Below are positions 44,930 through 55,430 of a stretch of DNA of 64,000 bases, piece by piece. The position numbers and the translations under genes are program-made. Positions within the stretch are counted from its first letter, which is position 1; every line of letters begins with the position of its first letter. Origin of the DNA: Neoceratodus forsteri (taxonomy: Eukaryota > Chordata > Ceratodontiformes > Ceratodontidae); assembly GCA_016271365.2 (NCBI GenBank), contig CM028131.1:284144001-284208000 (forward strand). Reading direction: 5' to 3'. The notes below the pieces were generated by a model. That model saw only the letters and a list, made by a program, of their open reading frames with translations. It searched no databases and had not been told where the DNA came from.

Positions 44930-46246
44930 TGAAACCCCCCCATGAGGTAGGCTTAATATCCTGGTTACCCCCTTCTTTAGGTTTTTGCTTCAGGCATTTT
45001 CTGTGCTCTTCCCCAGGGGCAGTGTTTCTGCCCACTATATAAGATCTGGTCTGCTGGGAGAACAGGGGTGAGAGGGAGAGAGAGAGAGAGAGAGAGGGTG
45101 GGTTTGACAGGGTAAGTGTGACTGGGGCCTAAAACCCCCTAGCCTGGAAGGTACCAGCCTGGACAGTGGTGGTGCATCATGTGGTGTCTCCGTGGGGGAG
45201 GGTGGCAGGAGTTGGCGACTGTTGGGGAGCTGGGGAGCCTTTGCAATTACCAGTTGGCAGGAGAAAGGAGGTGGAAAGAAGTTCTGTAACATCTGGAGGC
45301 TGGGGCCCCTGTGCCATGAATTCAGGGAGGTATGGCAGTGGGGCTATCATGGTGTTGACAGGGCCACAACAGGGCCCCTTGGAGGTGGAAGCTTCAAGGA
45401 GGTCAGTTCCCATGTGGTACACTGCTGGAGGTAAGGTTGGAGGGCCTGCATTCTCAGATTCACTTTATCAGGCCTGCCATGCCCGTGTCTGGGACAGGAC
45501 CCATGTCAGACCCAAGAAGGAATGCAGGGGGAAAGCTGTAACAGAAGGAGGGAGCCATTCATCAGACTTCATTGTTTTAAGCCACTTCTTTAACCGGTAT
45601 GGAGGAGGGAAACAGCACCTGGTTTTGGGATTCTGGAAAAGGGATACGGAGCAGGTGCAGTATGGGATTTAGGCTGCATCAGGCCTTAGTTCCAACAAGG
45701 TCCGGAGTTGGGGGGAGTTAGGCACTCCCCTGGATATGGTGGTTAATGCAAACGTAGTAGGTGGGTGCAAACTTTGATTTTGTCTTGCAGATCTATGCGT
45801 GGAGACTGTTCTGATTTCTTTCTCTAAGCCTGTGTGATCTAGCTGTTCTGGTCTTCCAGTACCTTTGTGCCCTTCAAATATTGTATCCTCTCAGCCCTAT
45901 GGAGCTGATCCATATATTTGTTTTTTAGAAATCATTAACATCTTTAAATTAAATGTTCCTATATTCTTTTTTACATAGCTTTTGCTGGGTTATTTAATGG
46001 ACTGACTTGATGGTTTTCCACCTTGTTTCCCACTTGAACTTGATCAGTGTGGTGCAACAGCATATGGGTCAGCATCAGCCCAGTAAGAAGAGGCCTGTTA
46101 GTGCTTGAAATCCTACCTGCCAGGTACGGCTTGCATTTTATCTCTAAAACTGTGTGCTACTTGCTGGAGCGACTCAGGTTCTGTGCCCTCCCCCTGTATT
46201 TTACCATTGGGTCCCCTAGATAGAGAAGAGGGGGTTAGGGGATTCA
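44930..46246 (+). repeat. 3' LTR (1,317 bp)
   Basis: Aligned with the first LTR throughout: TATATAAG at 45036-45043, ATTAAA at 45948-45953, and a shared GTGGTGTCTCCGTG block at about 45,181 (41,630 in the first copy). It has gained a (GA)n run at about 45,076-45,098. It ends GGGGATTCA at 46,246. Confidence 0.8.
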
Positions 46247-47233
46247 GAATGATTTAAACTCTTCTGTGATCAGTGGAAGATGGTTGTCACAGGCCCCGAG
46301 TTTGAGAATGGGAGGCATTCAGATAGGAGTGGGCATGATCTATATCTGGGTCTGATGTAAGGGGGGACCAGTCTATAGAGCATAGATCAGTCAGAGACCT
46401 GGCAGCATCCAAATGTCTAAGAGACCTGGATTCAAGGAGGTCAAGGACTGGGTAGCCAGAGTGGTGGACCAAGGGGGGGCAGTTGATGTCACCTACCTTG
46501 ACTTCAGCAAAGCTTTCGATACTGTTCTACATAGAAGATTGATTAATAAGCTGGGTAGGCTCAGGCTGGGTCAGAAGTTGGTCAACTGGGTGGCAAACTG
46601 GGTGGTGGGCAGAAAACAGAGATTGGTGGTAAATGGTATACAGTCAGAAAAGATGCAAGTCACAAGTGGGGTACCTCAGGGATCAGTCCTGGGGCCAGTT
46701 CTCTTCAATATCTTCATCAGTGACATTGCAGATGGACTGGAGGGTAAGGTTTGTCTGTTTGCAGATGACACCAAGATCTGCAACAGAGTAGATGATCCAG
46801 ATGGGGCGGGCAGAATCAGAAGAGATCTGGATAAACTAGCAAAATGGTCAGAAGAGTGGCAACTGGGGTTTAACGCAAAAGAGTACAAGATCATGCACAT
46901 AGGGAAGAGAAACCTTGAAGCCACCTGTGGGTTGGGAGGGGAATTGCTGGCAATCACAAGGGAAGAAAGAGACTTAGGCATCATCATCACAGATGACCTG
47001 AAATCATCCAAGCAGACCACTAAAGTAGTAAGTAAGGCTAGAGGGATGTTGGAGTGAATTAGTAGGGGTATCACAAGTCACAAGAGGGAGGTAATAATCC
47101 CTCTTTACAAGACACTGATTAGGCCCCATCTGGAATACTGCATGCAGTACTGGAAACCAAACCTGCACAAAGACATTAACAAAATGGAGGCAGTCCAGAG
47201 AAGGGCAACCAAAATGGTGCAGGGACTGCATCA

Positions 47234-47246
47234 GAAAACATATGAG
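47234..47246. repeat. Target duplication of the SINE in CR1 (D)
   Basis: GAAAACATATGAG here recurs as GAAAGCATATGAG at 47821-47833, 12 of 13 matching. Removing the SINE and one copy restores continuous CR1 text across the site. Confidence 0.9.
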
Positions 47247-47820
47247 CCAGCCCGTGGCGGCTGAGAGTTGAGCACTGGATGCCACACCTCGCTCCATGCT
47301 GGCGATCCGGTTCAGGATCGGGACTCGGGTCACTGGTGGGACGACTGGGGGAGATAGGCAGGCATCCCACGACAGCTCGCCTACTCCAGGAGGGTTGAGG
47401 CCACAGCCACTTACACTTGTCTGACTCGAGCAGGGCCTGGGTACTACAAGCCCCTTATGGTAGGGGATAGGCGGCCGCTATACAGTGTGACGTCGGCGCT
47501 CAACGCCTTGATGTTAGGGGTCTCACGCTGTAGGGGAGAGATAAAAGAGGAAAAATAGCCTGCCATCACTGGGAAGATGGGGCTCTGGAGACGTGCCCTC
47601 AATGTGCCTTCACCCGCCCGACGGCCCCTGACTGACGAAACATAAGTGATGGGACACAGGGGCTCTGCCCCATCCCCACTCGGGGGGTAATCCGAAGCTC
47701 CATGGGGATCCAGGGGTCATTTGGGTAGGGTGGTAGGCAGAAGGATGTCTGCCTAGGAGCTCCTGATGGGTCGGGGATGGCAGGCTGGGAAGGTGGAATA
47801 AACAGAAATTAAAAAAAAAA
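47247..47820 (+). mobile_element. Long tRNA-derived SINE (copy 2, complete, 574 bp)
   Basis: Complete between its target duplications. The head CCAGCCCGTGGCGGCTGAG has an A-box-like GTGGCGGCTGAG, followed by a B-box-like GGTTCAGGATC (47309-47319), about 55 bp downstream. A ~480-bp body with no long frame follows, ending in AATAAACAGAAATT and ten A residues. The head is shared with copies at 30,449 and 63,459 (minus). The body is much longer than in usual tRNA SINEs (150-350 bp). Confidence 0.85.
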
Positions 47821-48285
47821 GAAAGCATATGAGGATAGATTAATAGAGCTCAATATGTATATCCTAGACCAAAGGAGGGAGAGAGGTGATATGATCAAAA
47901 CATTCAACCATCTTAAGGACATTAACAAGGTGAAAGAGTCTAACATGTTTTAATATATGAAAAACAGCAGGATAAGAGGACACAGCATGAGATTAGAGGG
48001 ATGCCGATTAAGGGGTAATGTGAGGAAGTTATTTTTCACAAAAAGGGTGGTGGATGTATGGAATGGCCTACCTCAGGAAGTGGTGGATATTAATACAGTG
48101 CAGGGCTTCAAACAGGCATGGGACAGGCATAAGGGAGCAATAAAGATGAGTATGAAGAGATAGGCCATTGACCGAGTACAGGCCTATGGCATATTCATAG
48201 GGTAGAAAAAATGAGCAGACTGGATGGGCCTTGTGGACCTTATCTGTCATCAACTTCTATGTTTCTATGTTTCTATGTTAGGGGT

Positions 48286-48624
48286 AGTTTTAGGCAGATG
48301 AATCTTTCTAATACAGAATACCATCCAATAGTCACTGAATACATCTGGCAAGACACTAACACTGACAATTTTGTGTGGATGACAAGAAAGCATGCCATCA
48401 GGGAGTGCTTACTTAAAACAGTACCGGCAGGTACAACAGAGGTTCTGGTTTGTGGGGAGAGGTTTAAGGCATGGCCCTCAGATATGATGGTTATCCTAGA
48501 GGAGTACAGGCAGTTTGAGTTTATGTCTCCCAGTAGGGGATGTTCAACCTTAGAGAGAGGAACCGTATCTGATAAGGCATTTAGAACATCCAATAGAGAG
48601 TCTCAGATAGCTAGACAGCAGTAG
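48286..48624 (+). pseudogene. Unrecognised ORF fragment after the CR1 (D) tail
   Basis: From the end of the CR1 tail an open frame of about 110 codons continues to a stop at 48,622. It includes QDTNTDNFVWMTRKHAIREC, TTEVLVCGERFKAWPSDMMV and EEYRQFEFMSPSRG. It looks like real protein: normal amino-acid mix, charged helices, aromatic residues. I do not recognise the family. The formal ATG at 48,211 lies in CR1 UTR and is not meaningful, so this is probably an internal piece of a transposon or host exon into which CR1 inserted. Nothing else in the window matches it. Confidence 0.4.
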
Positions 48625-48820
48625 TAAATGCCACAAATAGATGGGAAGGGACTTTTGGAACTGTAGTTTGCCTATGATAAACTCATGACAGCCAGAACTA
48701 GCTTGGATGAGGGATATTTAAAATTTTGGTTTTTGGGCTGTATCAGTATCCCACTGCCCCTCAATTTTCTGTCCCGACAGTTTTTCCTTTTATTCCTGCT
48801 GACCCCCGCCAAGACACAGA
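48625..48820. other. Unassigned
   Basis: Short spacer between the unrecognised ORF and the fold-back copy. Nothing recognised. Confidence 0.4.
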
Positions 48821-49700
48821 GGCCCAGATATTCAAAAGGGTTGCGCATGGCGAAACTATGTTGCGCCATGTGCAACCCACTGATGTGCCCCAGCACGATA
48901 TTCAAAAGGGAAAAGTGTGCGGCACAAATCCCGATGTGCTGGAGTGCATCAGTAATGTATGCAGGCGCAGGTGGGGGGGCTTGCCCATGCATACCCTGCA
49001 CAGCCCGATATTCAGCCCAGGATGTGCAGAGCCATGCATGCTAACCCCTACTTGCACCAGCACAAAGTTGATCCAAAAAAAAGAACAACTGATGGCCACC
49101 CACAGGTGAGCTGCCGCATTGCAGGGTGCAATATGGCAGCTGTCACCTATGGGTGGCCACCCAAGCTCCGGCTGCACCTGGCGGTGCCCCCCCATGCCCG
49201 ATTGCGGGCATTTGTCAAAAAAAGTAATAAAACTGTCCAATATCCCTGGTGGTCCAGTGGACTAGCTATCTGCCCGATCGCGGGCATTTGTAAAAAAACA
49301 GATCACTTCCAATATCCTTGGTGGTCCAGTGGACCAGCTATCTGCCCAATCACGGGCATTTGTAAAAAAACAGATCTCTTCCAATATCCCTGGTGGTCCA
49401 GTTGACCAGCTATCTGCATGATCGCTGGCATTTGTAAAAAAAAAAAAAAATATGTCCACTATCCCTGGTGGTCTAGGGGTTCCCTCCCACCCGCCACTGA
49501 GCCCACCGCCCTGCTCCCCTGGTCAGCTGGCGGGTGGCAGCACCACCCGCCTGCCGCCGCCGCCGCCGACTGACACCATCGTAGGGCTGCACACCCATTG
49601 GTTTCACATATCTGAATGTAGTACGGTATGGGCTGCATGCCCATTGGCTCATGCTGTGAATCATCGGCATGCAGCCCTACCAACGGTGTCAGTCAGCGGC
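48821..49700 (-). mobile_element. Fold-back element, one arm plus centre
   Basis: This segment matches the right arm of the complete element at 58,422-59,986 in opposite orientation. The terminal GGCCCAGATATTCA compares with GGGTGGGATATTCA. GGTTGCGCATGGCG and ATGTTGCGCCATGTGCAACC follow, then CATCAGTAATGTATG, the GGTGGCCACCC block, and four ~72-bp tandem units carrying CCCTGGTGGTCCAGTGGAC (about 49,249, 49,320, 49,392 and 49,465). The centre has inverted GACTGACACC and GGTGTCAGTC (about 49,567 and 49,686). The second arm is missing. Satellite sequence of the hAT family starts directly at 49,701. Confidence 0.8.
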
Positions 49701-50835
49701 AAGGGAAAATGCCAGTGTTGGAAAATCTGGCATGAAAATATTGCAAATTTGCAAAGTTACAAGGGTGCATGGAAACTGCAAAATGCACACTTGTAACACA
49801 GTCATTTTATGGACTTTCATCACCAAATTTTCAACATAGGCATTTTAGGACCTCTGCTCATGAACAGTGTCACTGTTATTTTCTCAAACTATCCCAAAAC
49901 TGATTTTGCACAGCGACCACACTATTCTGCACCAGACGTGTGAAAACACATTTCAGCCAGGATATGTAAAATGACAGCTGCACTGTTCATAAGGAGGTGC
50001 GGAAAAGTGACAATTTTGAAAATCGGGAGTGAAAATATTACAGATTCACAAAGTTACGAGCGTGGGTGGAAACAGCACAACGCGTGCTCGTAAAACAGCC
50101 ATTTTTTGGATTTTATTCACCAAATTTGCCACATAGGCTTTTTGAGAGCCCCCCTCATGAACAGTGGCACTGTAGTTTCATTACTCGGTCCCGAAAGGTG
50201 ATTCTGTGCAGTGACTGTGAAATCACCTTTAGGGACTGAATAACGCCATAACAGTGACTGAATTCATGAGGAGAGGCCCTAATAACCCCATGTTGAACAT
50301 TTGGTACAAAAATTCCAAAAAATGCCCGAGATATGCATCAAAGTTGAAAAACCCAATTTATGCCATTATATAGCTTGCCGGCATTTCTTCAGTTCACGGT
50401 CGACTTTGAAGAGTGCAGACGTGTTCCCAGTCCACCGAAGATCGTCGTGCTGGACTCGGAGGTAAGTAGGAGGTGAGGGGATGGGGAGGCAGGGTGCGCA
50501 GGGGTGGGTGCGGTTGGGGCAGGGAGCTGAACAGACCGTGAGGGACCATTTTCTTCTTTAACAGGTTAAAAACACAAAAACATTGTGGAACATTTTTCTT
50601 TTTGACAGGAGCATTTGCACACTGGGTGGGCTCCCAGCATGCCACATGAGTGTTTGGGGGCTAGCCGACGAGTATTAGGCACCCCGTTGTACATACCAAA
50701 GGGGGCAAGAGCCGAGGGGATTGGGCACACCCCGGCACATAACAAATGGGGTGTGACATGCCGACGAGTGGCCTCTGCCTGCACATAAATTGAGTCAGGG
50801 CATGCCGACGGGGTTACACTCAAGTCGGCATTGTG

Positions 50836-51880
50836 GCAGGCATTGTTGCAAACGGTGGAACGCTACCTTTTACATGTTCCGAAGATTGCTGGAGCAAAAA
50901 AAGGCTGTAAGACAGTATACACTAGAGAACAGCATAGGGGATGCTGATGTGTACATTACTCCTCAGCAGTGGGCTGTTTTAGAACTTCTCATCAAGATAC
51001 TGCAACCCTTTGAGGAAATTACTAGGGAAGTGAGTTCCAACAGCACCACACTCAGCCAAATAATCCCATTGATCAAGATTCTTAGATTTCAGCTGAATGC
51101 AACCAGAGATGAGTTGAAAGGTACAATAAGCCAGTTTCAGATGGGAGAGTCTACTGTAATTGAAAGGGACTTGCCACCCAGAATAAAAAAGACATAGTAC
51201 ATAGAATGATTAAAACAGTCAGAGATAATTATAAACTCTGTGAAATGCTCATGGCAGAATATTACATTACTGCAACAGTACTAGACCCATGGTACAAGAT
51301 GAAACACCTCTCACAGTATGACCCAAATGTGTTCCAAAACTGCAGAGAGAAAATCATTCAGGAAGTAGATTTGCTTTTGAAAAAAACATGACAACAAATG
51401 CAGTCCCTCATCCATTCCTCCTGCACCTTCACGACTCTCTCTTCTCAGTCAGGCTACAAAACAGTCAGCTGCTGCCATTCGTTCTGCACCCATCAATCAT
51501 CTCTGGGGCCACTTGGATGCTGTCGTCCTTGAAAAATCAGCCCTTCCTTCTCCATATGTCACCGCTTCTGCCCAGGCCATGGTTGACTTCCATTTAGCAG
51601 AAAAAGGTATCGAATGGAATGAAGAGCCCATTAAATACTGGTAAAGCAAGGAGCCTGTATGGCCTGCACTTGTGCAGGTAGCCTTGAAGTACATGGTCTG
51701 TCCCCCAACCAGTATATTTTCAGAGCGACTATTTAGCTTGGCAGGAAATGTGGTAGCTACTACCAGAAAATGTTGAAAAGTGAACATTCTTAAAAGTAAA
51801 CCTTCCATTGACTGGTTACACCTATGACCCAGAGGCAGCAAATACATTTCGCAGTGACCTCAAAGGTGACTACTTGGAAG
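50836..51880 (+). pseudogene. hAT-superfamily transposase remnant (ZBED-like)
   Basis: Broken frames read in order: RWNATFYMFRRLLEQKKAVR (the RW motif of hAT transposases) at about 50,852; ITPQQWAVLELLIKILQPFE and ITREVSSNSTTLSQIIPLIK to 51,197; ITATVLDPWYKMKHLSQYD at about 51,260-51,320; then, after frameshifts, IEWNEEPIKYW at about 51,613-51,643 and the C-terminal dimerisation block YMVCPPTSIFSERLFSLAGN at about 51,690-51,750. This is the order of the catalytic C-terminal half of Ac/ZBED-type hAT proteins. The N-terminal BED finger and the first catalytic Asp region are missing, and at least three frameshifts and a stop in the dimerisation region show it is dead. The surrounding satellite and 3' terminus tie it to the giant 7.8-21 kb element, whose mobility it may once have supplied. 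Confidence 0.85.
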
Positions 51881-51959
51881 AGTAGAAAGATCACCGTTTT
51901 TTCAGAAAAATAAATAAGTAGTACTCACGTAAGCCCATATGTGGCCTACAAAATTGTTA

Positions 51960-52410
51960 TACCTGATGGCACACTTTTTGCAGCATGTCCTAATGGACTT
52001 GTGTAATCTTTGGACTGCCTGAACCTGATGGCACACCTTTCGCAGCATGTCCTCATGGACTTGTGTAATTTTTGGACTGCCTGAACCTGATGGCACACTT
52101 TTCAGCAGCATGTCCTAATAGACTTCTCAAATTTTGGACTGCCTGAAGTTGGGACTGATGGCACAATGTTTTCAGCATGTCCTCCTCATGCACTTAGCTA
52201 ATTTTATGATTGCCTGAACTTCATGGCACACTTTTCACAGCATGTCTTAATGGACTTGTGTAATTTTGGACTGCCTGAATTTGAGACTGATGGCACAATG
52301 TTTTCAGTATGTCCTAATTTTTGGATTTCCTGAATATGATGCCACACTTTTCAGCATGTACTAATGGACTTGTCTAATTTTTGCATTTTTGGATTGCCTG
52401 AATGTAGGTC
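51960..52410 (+). repeat. Minisatellite of ~62-bp units in the hAT 3' part
   Basis: About seven units marked by CTGATGGCACACTTTTCGCA, GCATGTCCTAATGGACTTGT and TTTTGGACTGCCTGAA. Two slightly different versions (ACAC and ACAATG) are mixed within the array. Confidence 0.85.
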
Positions 52411-52654
52411 TCAGCCCACTCAGTACAGGCTCAGCCTCACAACCACACTCCCCCTTCCACCACAGTGGCTAGGTCTCTAGACTCCTAAGGACATGCAGTT
52501 ATATATACAGTATATATATTTTTTTGGTAGGGATCCCCTAAATGTGTCATCAATTTGAGTGGATGGGTGGAGGGGACCCCATGCCACAGAAAATAACTGC
52601 ACGACTCTCAGTAGAGCAGAGAAGGAACTGGTGCAATAATAACAAACTGATATC

Positions 52655-52795
52655 TGTTAGGAAGAAGTAGACTGTTGGTTAACTAAAATCTGCAGCTTAT
52701 CCAATAGGTAGGGAAATGGGCAGACTGGGTGGGCCAAGCGGTCCTTATCTGCCGTCAAATTCAAATTCTATGTTTCTGTGTTTCTATGATATGTC
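52655..52795 (+). mobile_element. CR1 3' end nested in the second hAT
   Basis: CAGACTGGGTGGGCCAAGCG, CCTTATCTGCCGTCAAATTC and TCTATGTTTCTGTGTTTCTA, close to the 3' end of CR1 (B) at 36,520-36,621. Only the last ~140 bp of the CR1 is present. Confidence 0.85.
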
Positions 52796-53181
52796 CATTG
52801 GATAATATATAGTGTATACTACTAAATGGGAATGGGATTCCTCCTCTGAGGTCAGAAAGGTCAGTTCACAGTTATAGCACTAGTACTACTGACTCTGAGA
52901 CAGGAAACAGACAGAGGTCAACTGCATGACTGCCATATTCAATTGACCAGCACATCAGTGCTATAAACTCACAGTTTTCATTTCCTGAAATGCTGACTAC
53001 AATTATATGTGTGTCACAGATCTCAGTGTCGTTTATGCAATTATATAGCAGATTTGCAGTTTTCATCACATTTACAAAAGATTCTGATTTGAATCAGAAC
53101 TAATCAGAACTTATCAGGACTTTGGCCTGGATCCTGATCCTGATAATAAGGGTCAGGACCTTTTGTGTCCACCCAACCCTA

Positions 53182-54600
53182 GATGAGACCCTTAGTGGTT
53201 GCTCCGTATAAAGAGCCAATGTAGAAATGGACACTTAGTCACCTGACTACAAGTGTCTATATAAGAAAACGATTCGCCAAGGGTGGGTTGGGCAGCTGGT
53301 GCGAAGAGCTGGTGGGAAAAGCGTACCTGTAGTGAGGGCTGCAGTTAGCATCTACTGGCAAACTTGAGTGTGGTTCCAGCCAGGCAGGGAGAGAGCGAGT
53401 CTGGTGTAGCTTCTGTCCCCACAGGTGCTTCTCCTCTATGAGCCACCACAGCAGTTTGGAGGAGGAAAATCAGCAGCAGATGTCCTGGTGACTTGGGTGT
53501 GAGCATGGCGTGCCTTCAGAGAAGCGGGACCGTGGCTCAGTTACCCAGACATGGAGGCTTTTCTGGGTGAGGTCCGAGCCAGGGTGGGCATGGAAAAGAC
53601 CTGAGGGAGAAGGGAGGATAGAGGTTAAGTAGTGGCAGGCAGGGAGGGCTTAGCAAATTAACAGAAGAAAAGGGTGGGCAGTAACAAATCTAGAGAGGTG
53701 GAGATAGCTGGGAGGGGATGGAAAGGCTAGAGTGAGAAGGTAATTTAGAGGGTGAAGGCAGAGATTGCAGTATAAAGAGACAGTATAAACATTCTCAAAC
53801 AAACTCTGGTCAGAGAGATATGGCTGTGGAGAGCTTTTAGGATGCTTTTATCCATTATTTCTAATGAATTTGCACAATGCAGATCTGTGGAAAGGCAGTT
53901 TCAATGTGGTCTTCCTTTTACACAGTTTTACAGTGTGTTTTCCTAGAATATGCCTACTGATTGCTATATATTTAAAGACAAACAAAAAGCATGCTCAAAC
54001 CTTTGCATTGCTCAAAATGCAATTCACATTTCTGGTAAGTGCTGCTGGTGTGGGCATCCAGTACACCCCTAAAATATAAACATGGCACATATTCAGAATT
54101 AAACTATTTAACTGCCTATTGGCTTTTCTTATTTTAAACTCCATGAAAAAGGGTCCTCTTAGTTTTCAGATTGGAATTGCAAGGTGAGCGAGCTATACCA
54201 CCCTCTTCACGTGGGACCCATTCAATATAGTCCCTACACTAGCTTCTCAGCTTCTTGCTATATATTTAGCCTGGATAGTTCACAGAAGAAATAGCATCTT
54301 ATTTTCAGTGGGGGTCTACAGCTACCCAATATTATGCTGCATTGCGTAAAATCAGAATGCACTGAAAACAACATTTTACATCTGGGGGGTACATATTAAG
54401 TGCCGGACCGATGTGTGAGCAGAAAGATGTGTTGTGCAAAAAGGGTGTGTCGGTCGGCACCAATACAATATTTAAAGAGAATGAACCACTGATACAGGGC
54501 ACGCATGCAGTGAAGCCCACCAGGATGAAGAGCAGCACTGCAGAATTCTACAGTAGAGTTACTGCAGCAATCAATTCAATTTCAATGTGAGTTAACCCTT
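53182..54600. other. Unassigned; purine-rich stretch at 53.5-53.8 kb
   Basis: No gene recognised. CTATATAAG near 53,256 followed by a GC-richer segment could be a promoter of some repeat, and the purine-rich run 53,580-53,790 resembles CR1 5' regions. Neither is firm. Confidence 0.35.
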
Positions 54601-55430
54601 TTGTCATGCAATAAACCTGTGACACTGTGCTTCATCTTGGCGGGCATCATTGTACTTGTTGAAAATGTGATCCTGGACGGGAGCTGCAGTGCAGGTGGCC
54701 ACCAAGACAGGTGCTCCAGGGTGCCCTCAACTGAATACCTCCCAGGGGAATGTGTGGCACATACCGGTATGCACCGCAGTCCCCATGGGTGATATTCAGC
54801 CCAGGAATGCAAATGAGCTAATTGAACATGCAGGGTGCAAAGGGTCCATATGCATGCTCATTACACGCCCATTGCATGTTGGCATGGGGATGAATGCACT
54901 GAGCAGGTCTTGCCCCCAAGCCCTGACCCCAATCATTCCCATATGGGACACACCCTGAAGTCTCTGGTGGTAAAGTGGCACTCCTCACCCATTCCCCAGC
55001 CCCAATCTTACCAGAGTCCAGACTCAATTGGTACCATACTGTAGGGACCATGCTCCCATCCCTGATCGCACCTGAATACACCTACAGTCCATGTCCATAG
55101 TGTAGTGACCCCTGCCCCCCTCAGTGGTGCACAGACACCCCTCCTGCCCCCAACCCATCCCATTACGATGACTAGCACTGTGATGGGATCGTACTCACTG
55201 TATCACTGGGTGGTGGAGCACTGGCAGTAGGATGCTGGAATGTTTCATATGTAGACACGAGCTGTGTGTGGTGATAACACTCCAGTGGCCATACACTCAG
55301 GAGCTCACATGTGGATCCATCATCCTGGTGCCATTGCACTTCTCAGTGCGGTGATGGTCAATGCTGTACCCAATCACACAGGTCCCAGAACAGACATGTT
55401 ACAGTCGACCTCTCACTCGTTAGTACAATC
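54601..55430. other. Unassigned, DNA-transposon-like wording
   Basis: It contains GGGTGATATTCAGCCCAGGA (about 54,787) and CATTGCATGTTGGCATGGGG, which share style and the GATATTCA word with the fold-back/Harbinger-like elements at 48.8 and 58.4 kb. No frame shows a motif I can name. Confidence 0.35.

Larger units (their letters stand above)
41388..46246 (+). mobile_element. Gamma-type endogenous retrovirus-like LTR element, non-autonomous or deleted
   Basis: Two homologous long terminal repeats (41,388-42,700 and 44,930-46,246) bracket a 2.2-kb interior. Both LTRs start TG and end CA, with short inverted ends (TGTAATCCCC/GGGGTTACA at the left copy, TGAAACCCCC/GGGGATTCA at the right). The flanks TAAT (41384-41387) and GAAT (46247-46250) look like a 4-bp duplication with one change, the gammaretroviral length. 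A proline-tRNA-type primer site follows the 5' LTR, and a purine-rich tract precedes the 3' LTR. No protease, RT, integrase or envelope motif is visible, and the interior is far too short for them. The LTRs differ by many substitutions and small indels, so the insertion is old. Confidence 0.75.
46415..48285 (+). mobile_element. CR1 LINE (D), RT to 3' end, with a SINE inserted
   Basis: A 5'-truncated CR1. The frame 46413-47057 encodes DWVARVVDQGGAVDVTYLDF, SKAFDTVLHRRLINKLG (motif A), GVPQGSVLGPVLFNIFISDI (motif B) and VCLFADDTKI with an intact FADD (46758-46769), then NAKEYKIMHIGKRN. A single stop at about 47,056 leads to LYKTLIRPHLEYCMQYW. A SINE (47,247-47,820) interrupts the text after LHQKTYE. 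It resumes with EDRLIELNMYILDQRRERGD, GHSMRLEGCRLRGNVRKLFF and VVDVWNGLPQEVVD. The 3' UTR ends GACTGGATGGGCCTTGTGG, CTTATCTGTC, then three TTTCTATG units (about 48,255-48,280). The RT fragment at 17.8 kb is of the same subfamily. Confidence 0.9.
49701..53181 (+). mobile_element. Second hAT copy, 5'-truncated, with transposase remnant
   Basis: It begins mid-satellite at 49,701 and keeps one to two satellite units, the palindrome (centred near 50,211), the intron-like segment (50,462-50,564, GTAAGT to AACAG) and the GC-rich minisatellite (about 50,600-50,830), in the same order as the giant element. A decayed hAT transposase (50,836-51,880), a ~62-bp minisatellite (51,960-52,410), a CR1 3' end (52,655-52,795) and the shared 3' subterminal block (52,827-53,181) follow. 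The end reads GTCCACCCAACCCTA. GATGAGAC (53182-53189) would be the target duplication, but its partner is lost with the 5' end. Confidence 0.75.

Noticed and set aside
47247..47820. Processed pseudogene as an explanation for the insertion
   Set aside because: The tRNA-like head is shared with two other copies, which indicates a SINE family and not a single retrocopied mRNA.
53236..53340. TATATAAG-containing stretch as a host promoter
   Set aside because: No coding region follows and repeat promoters are common here; insufficient support.
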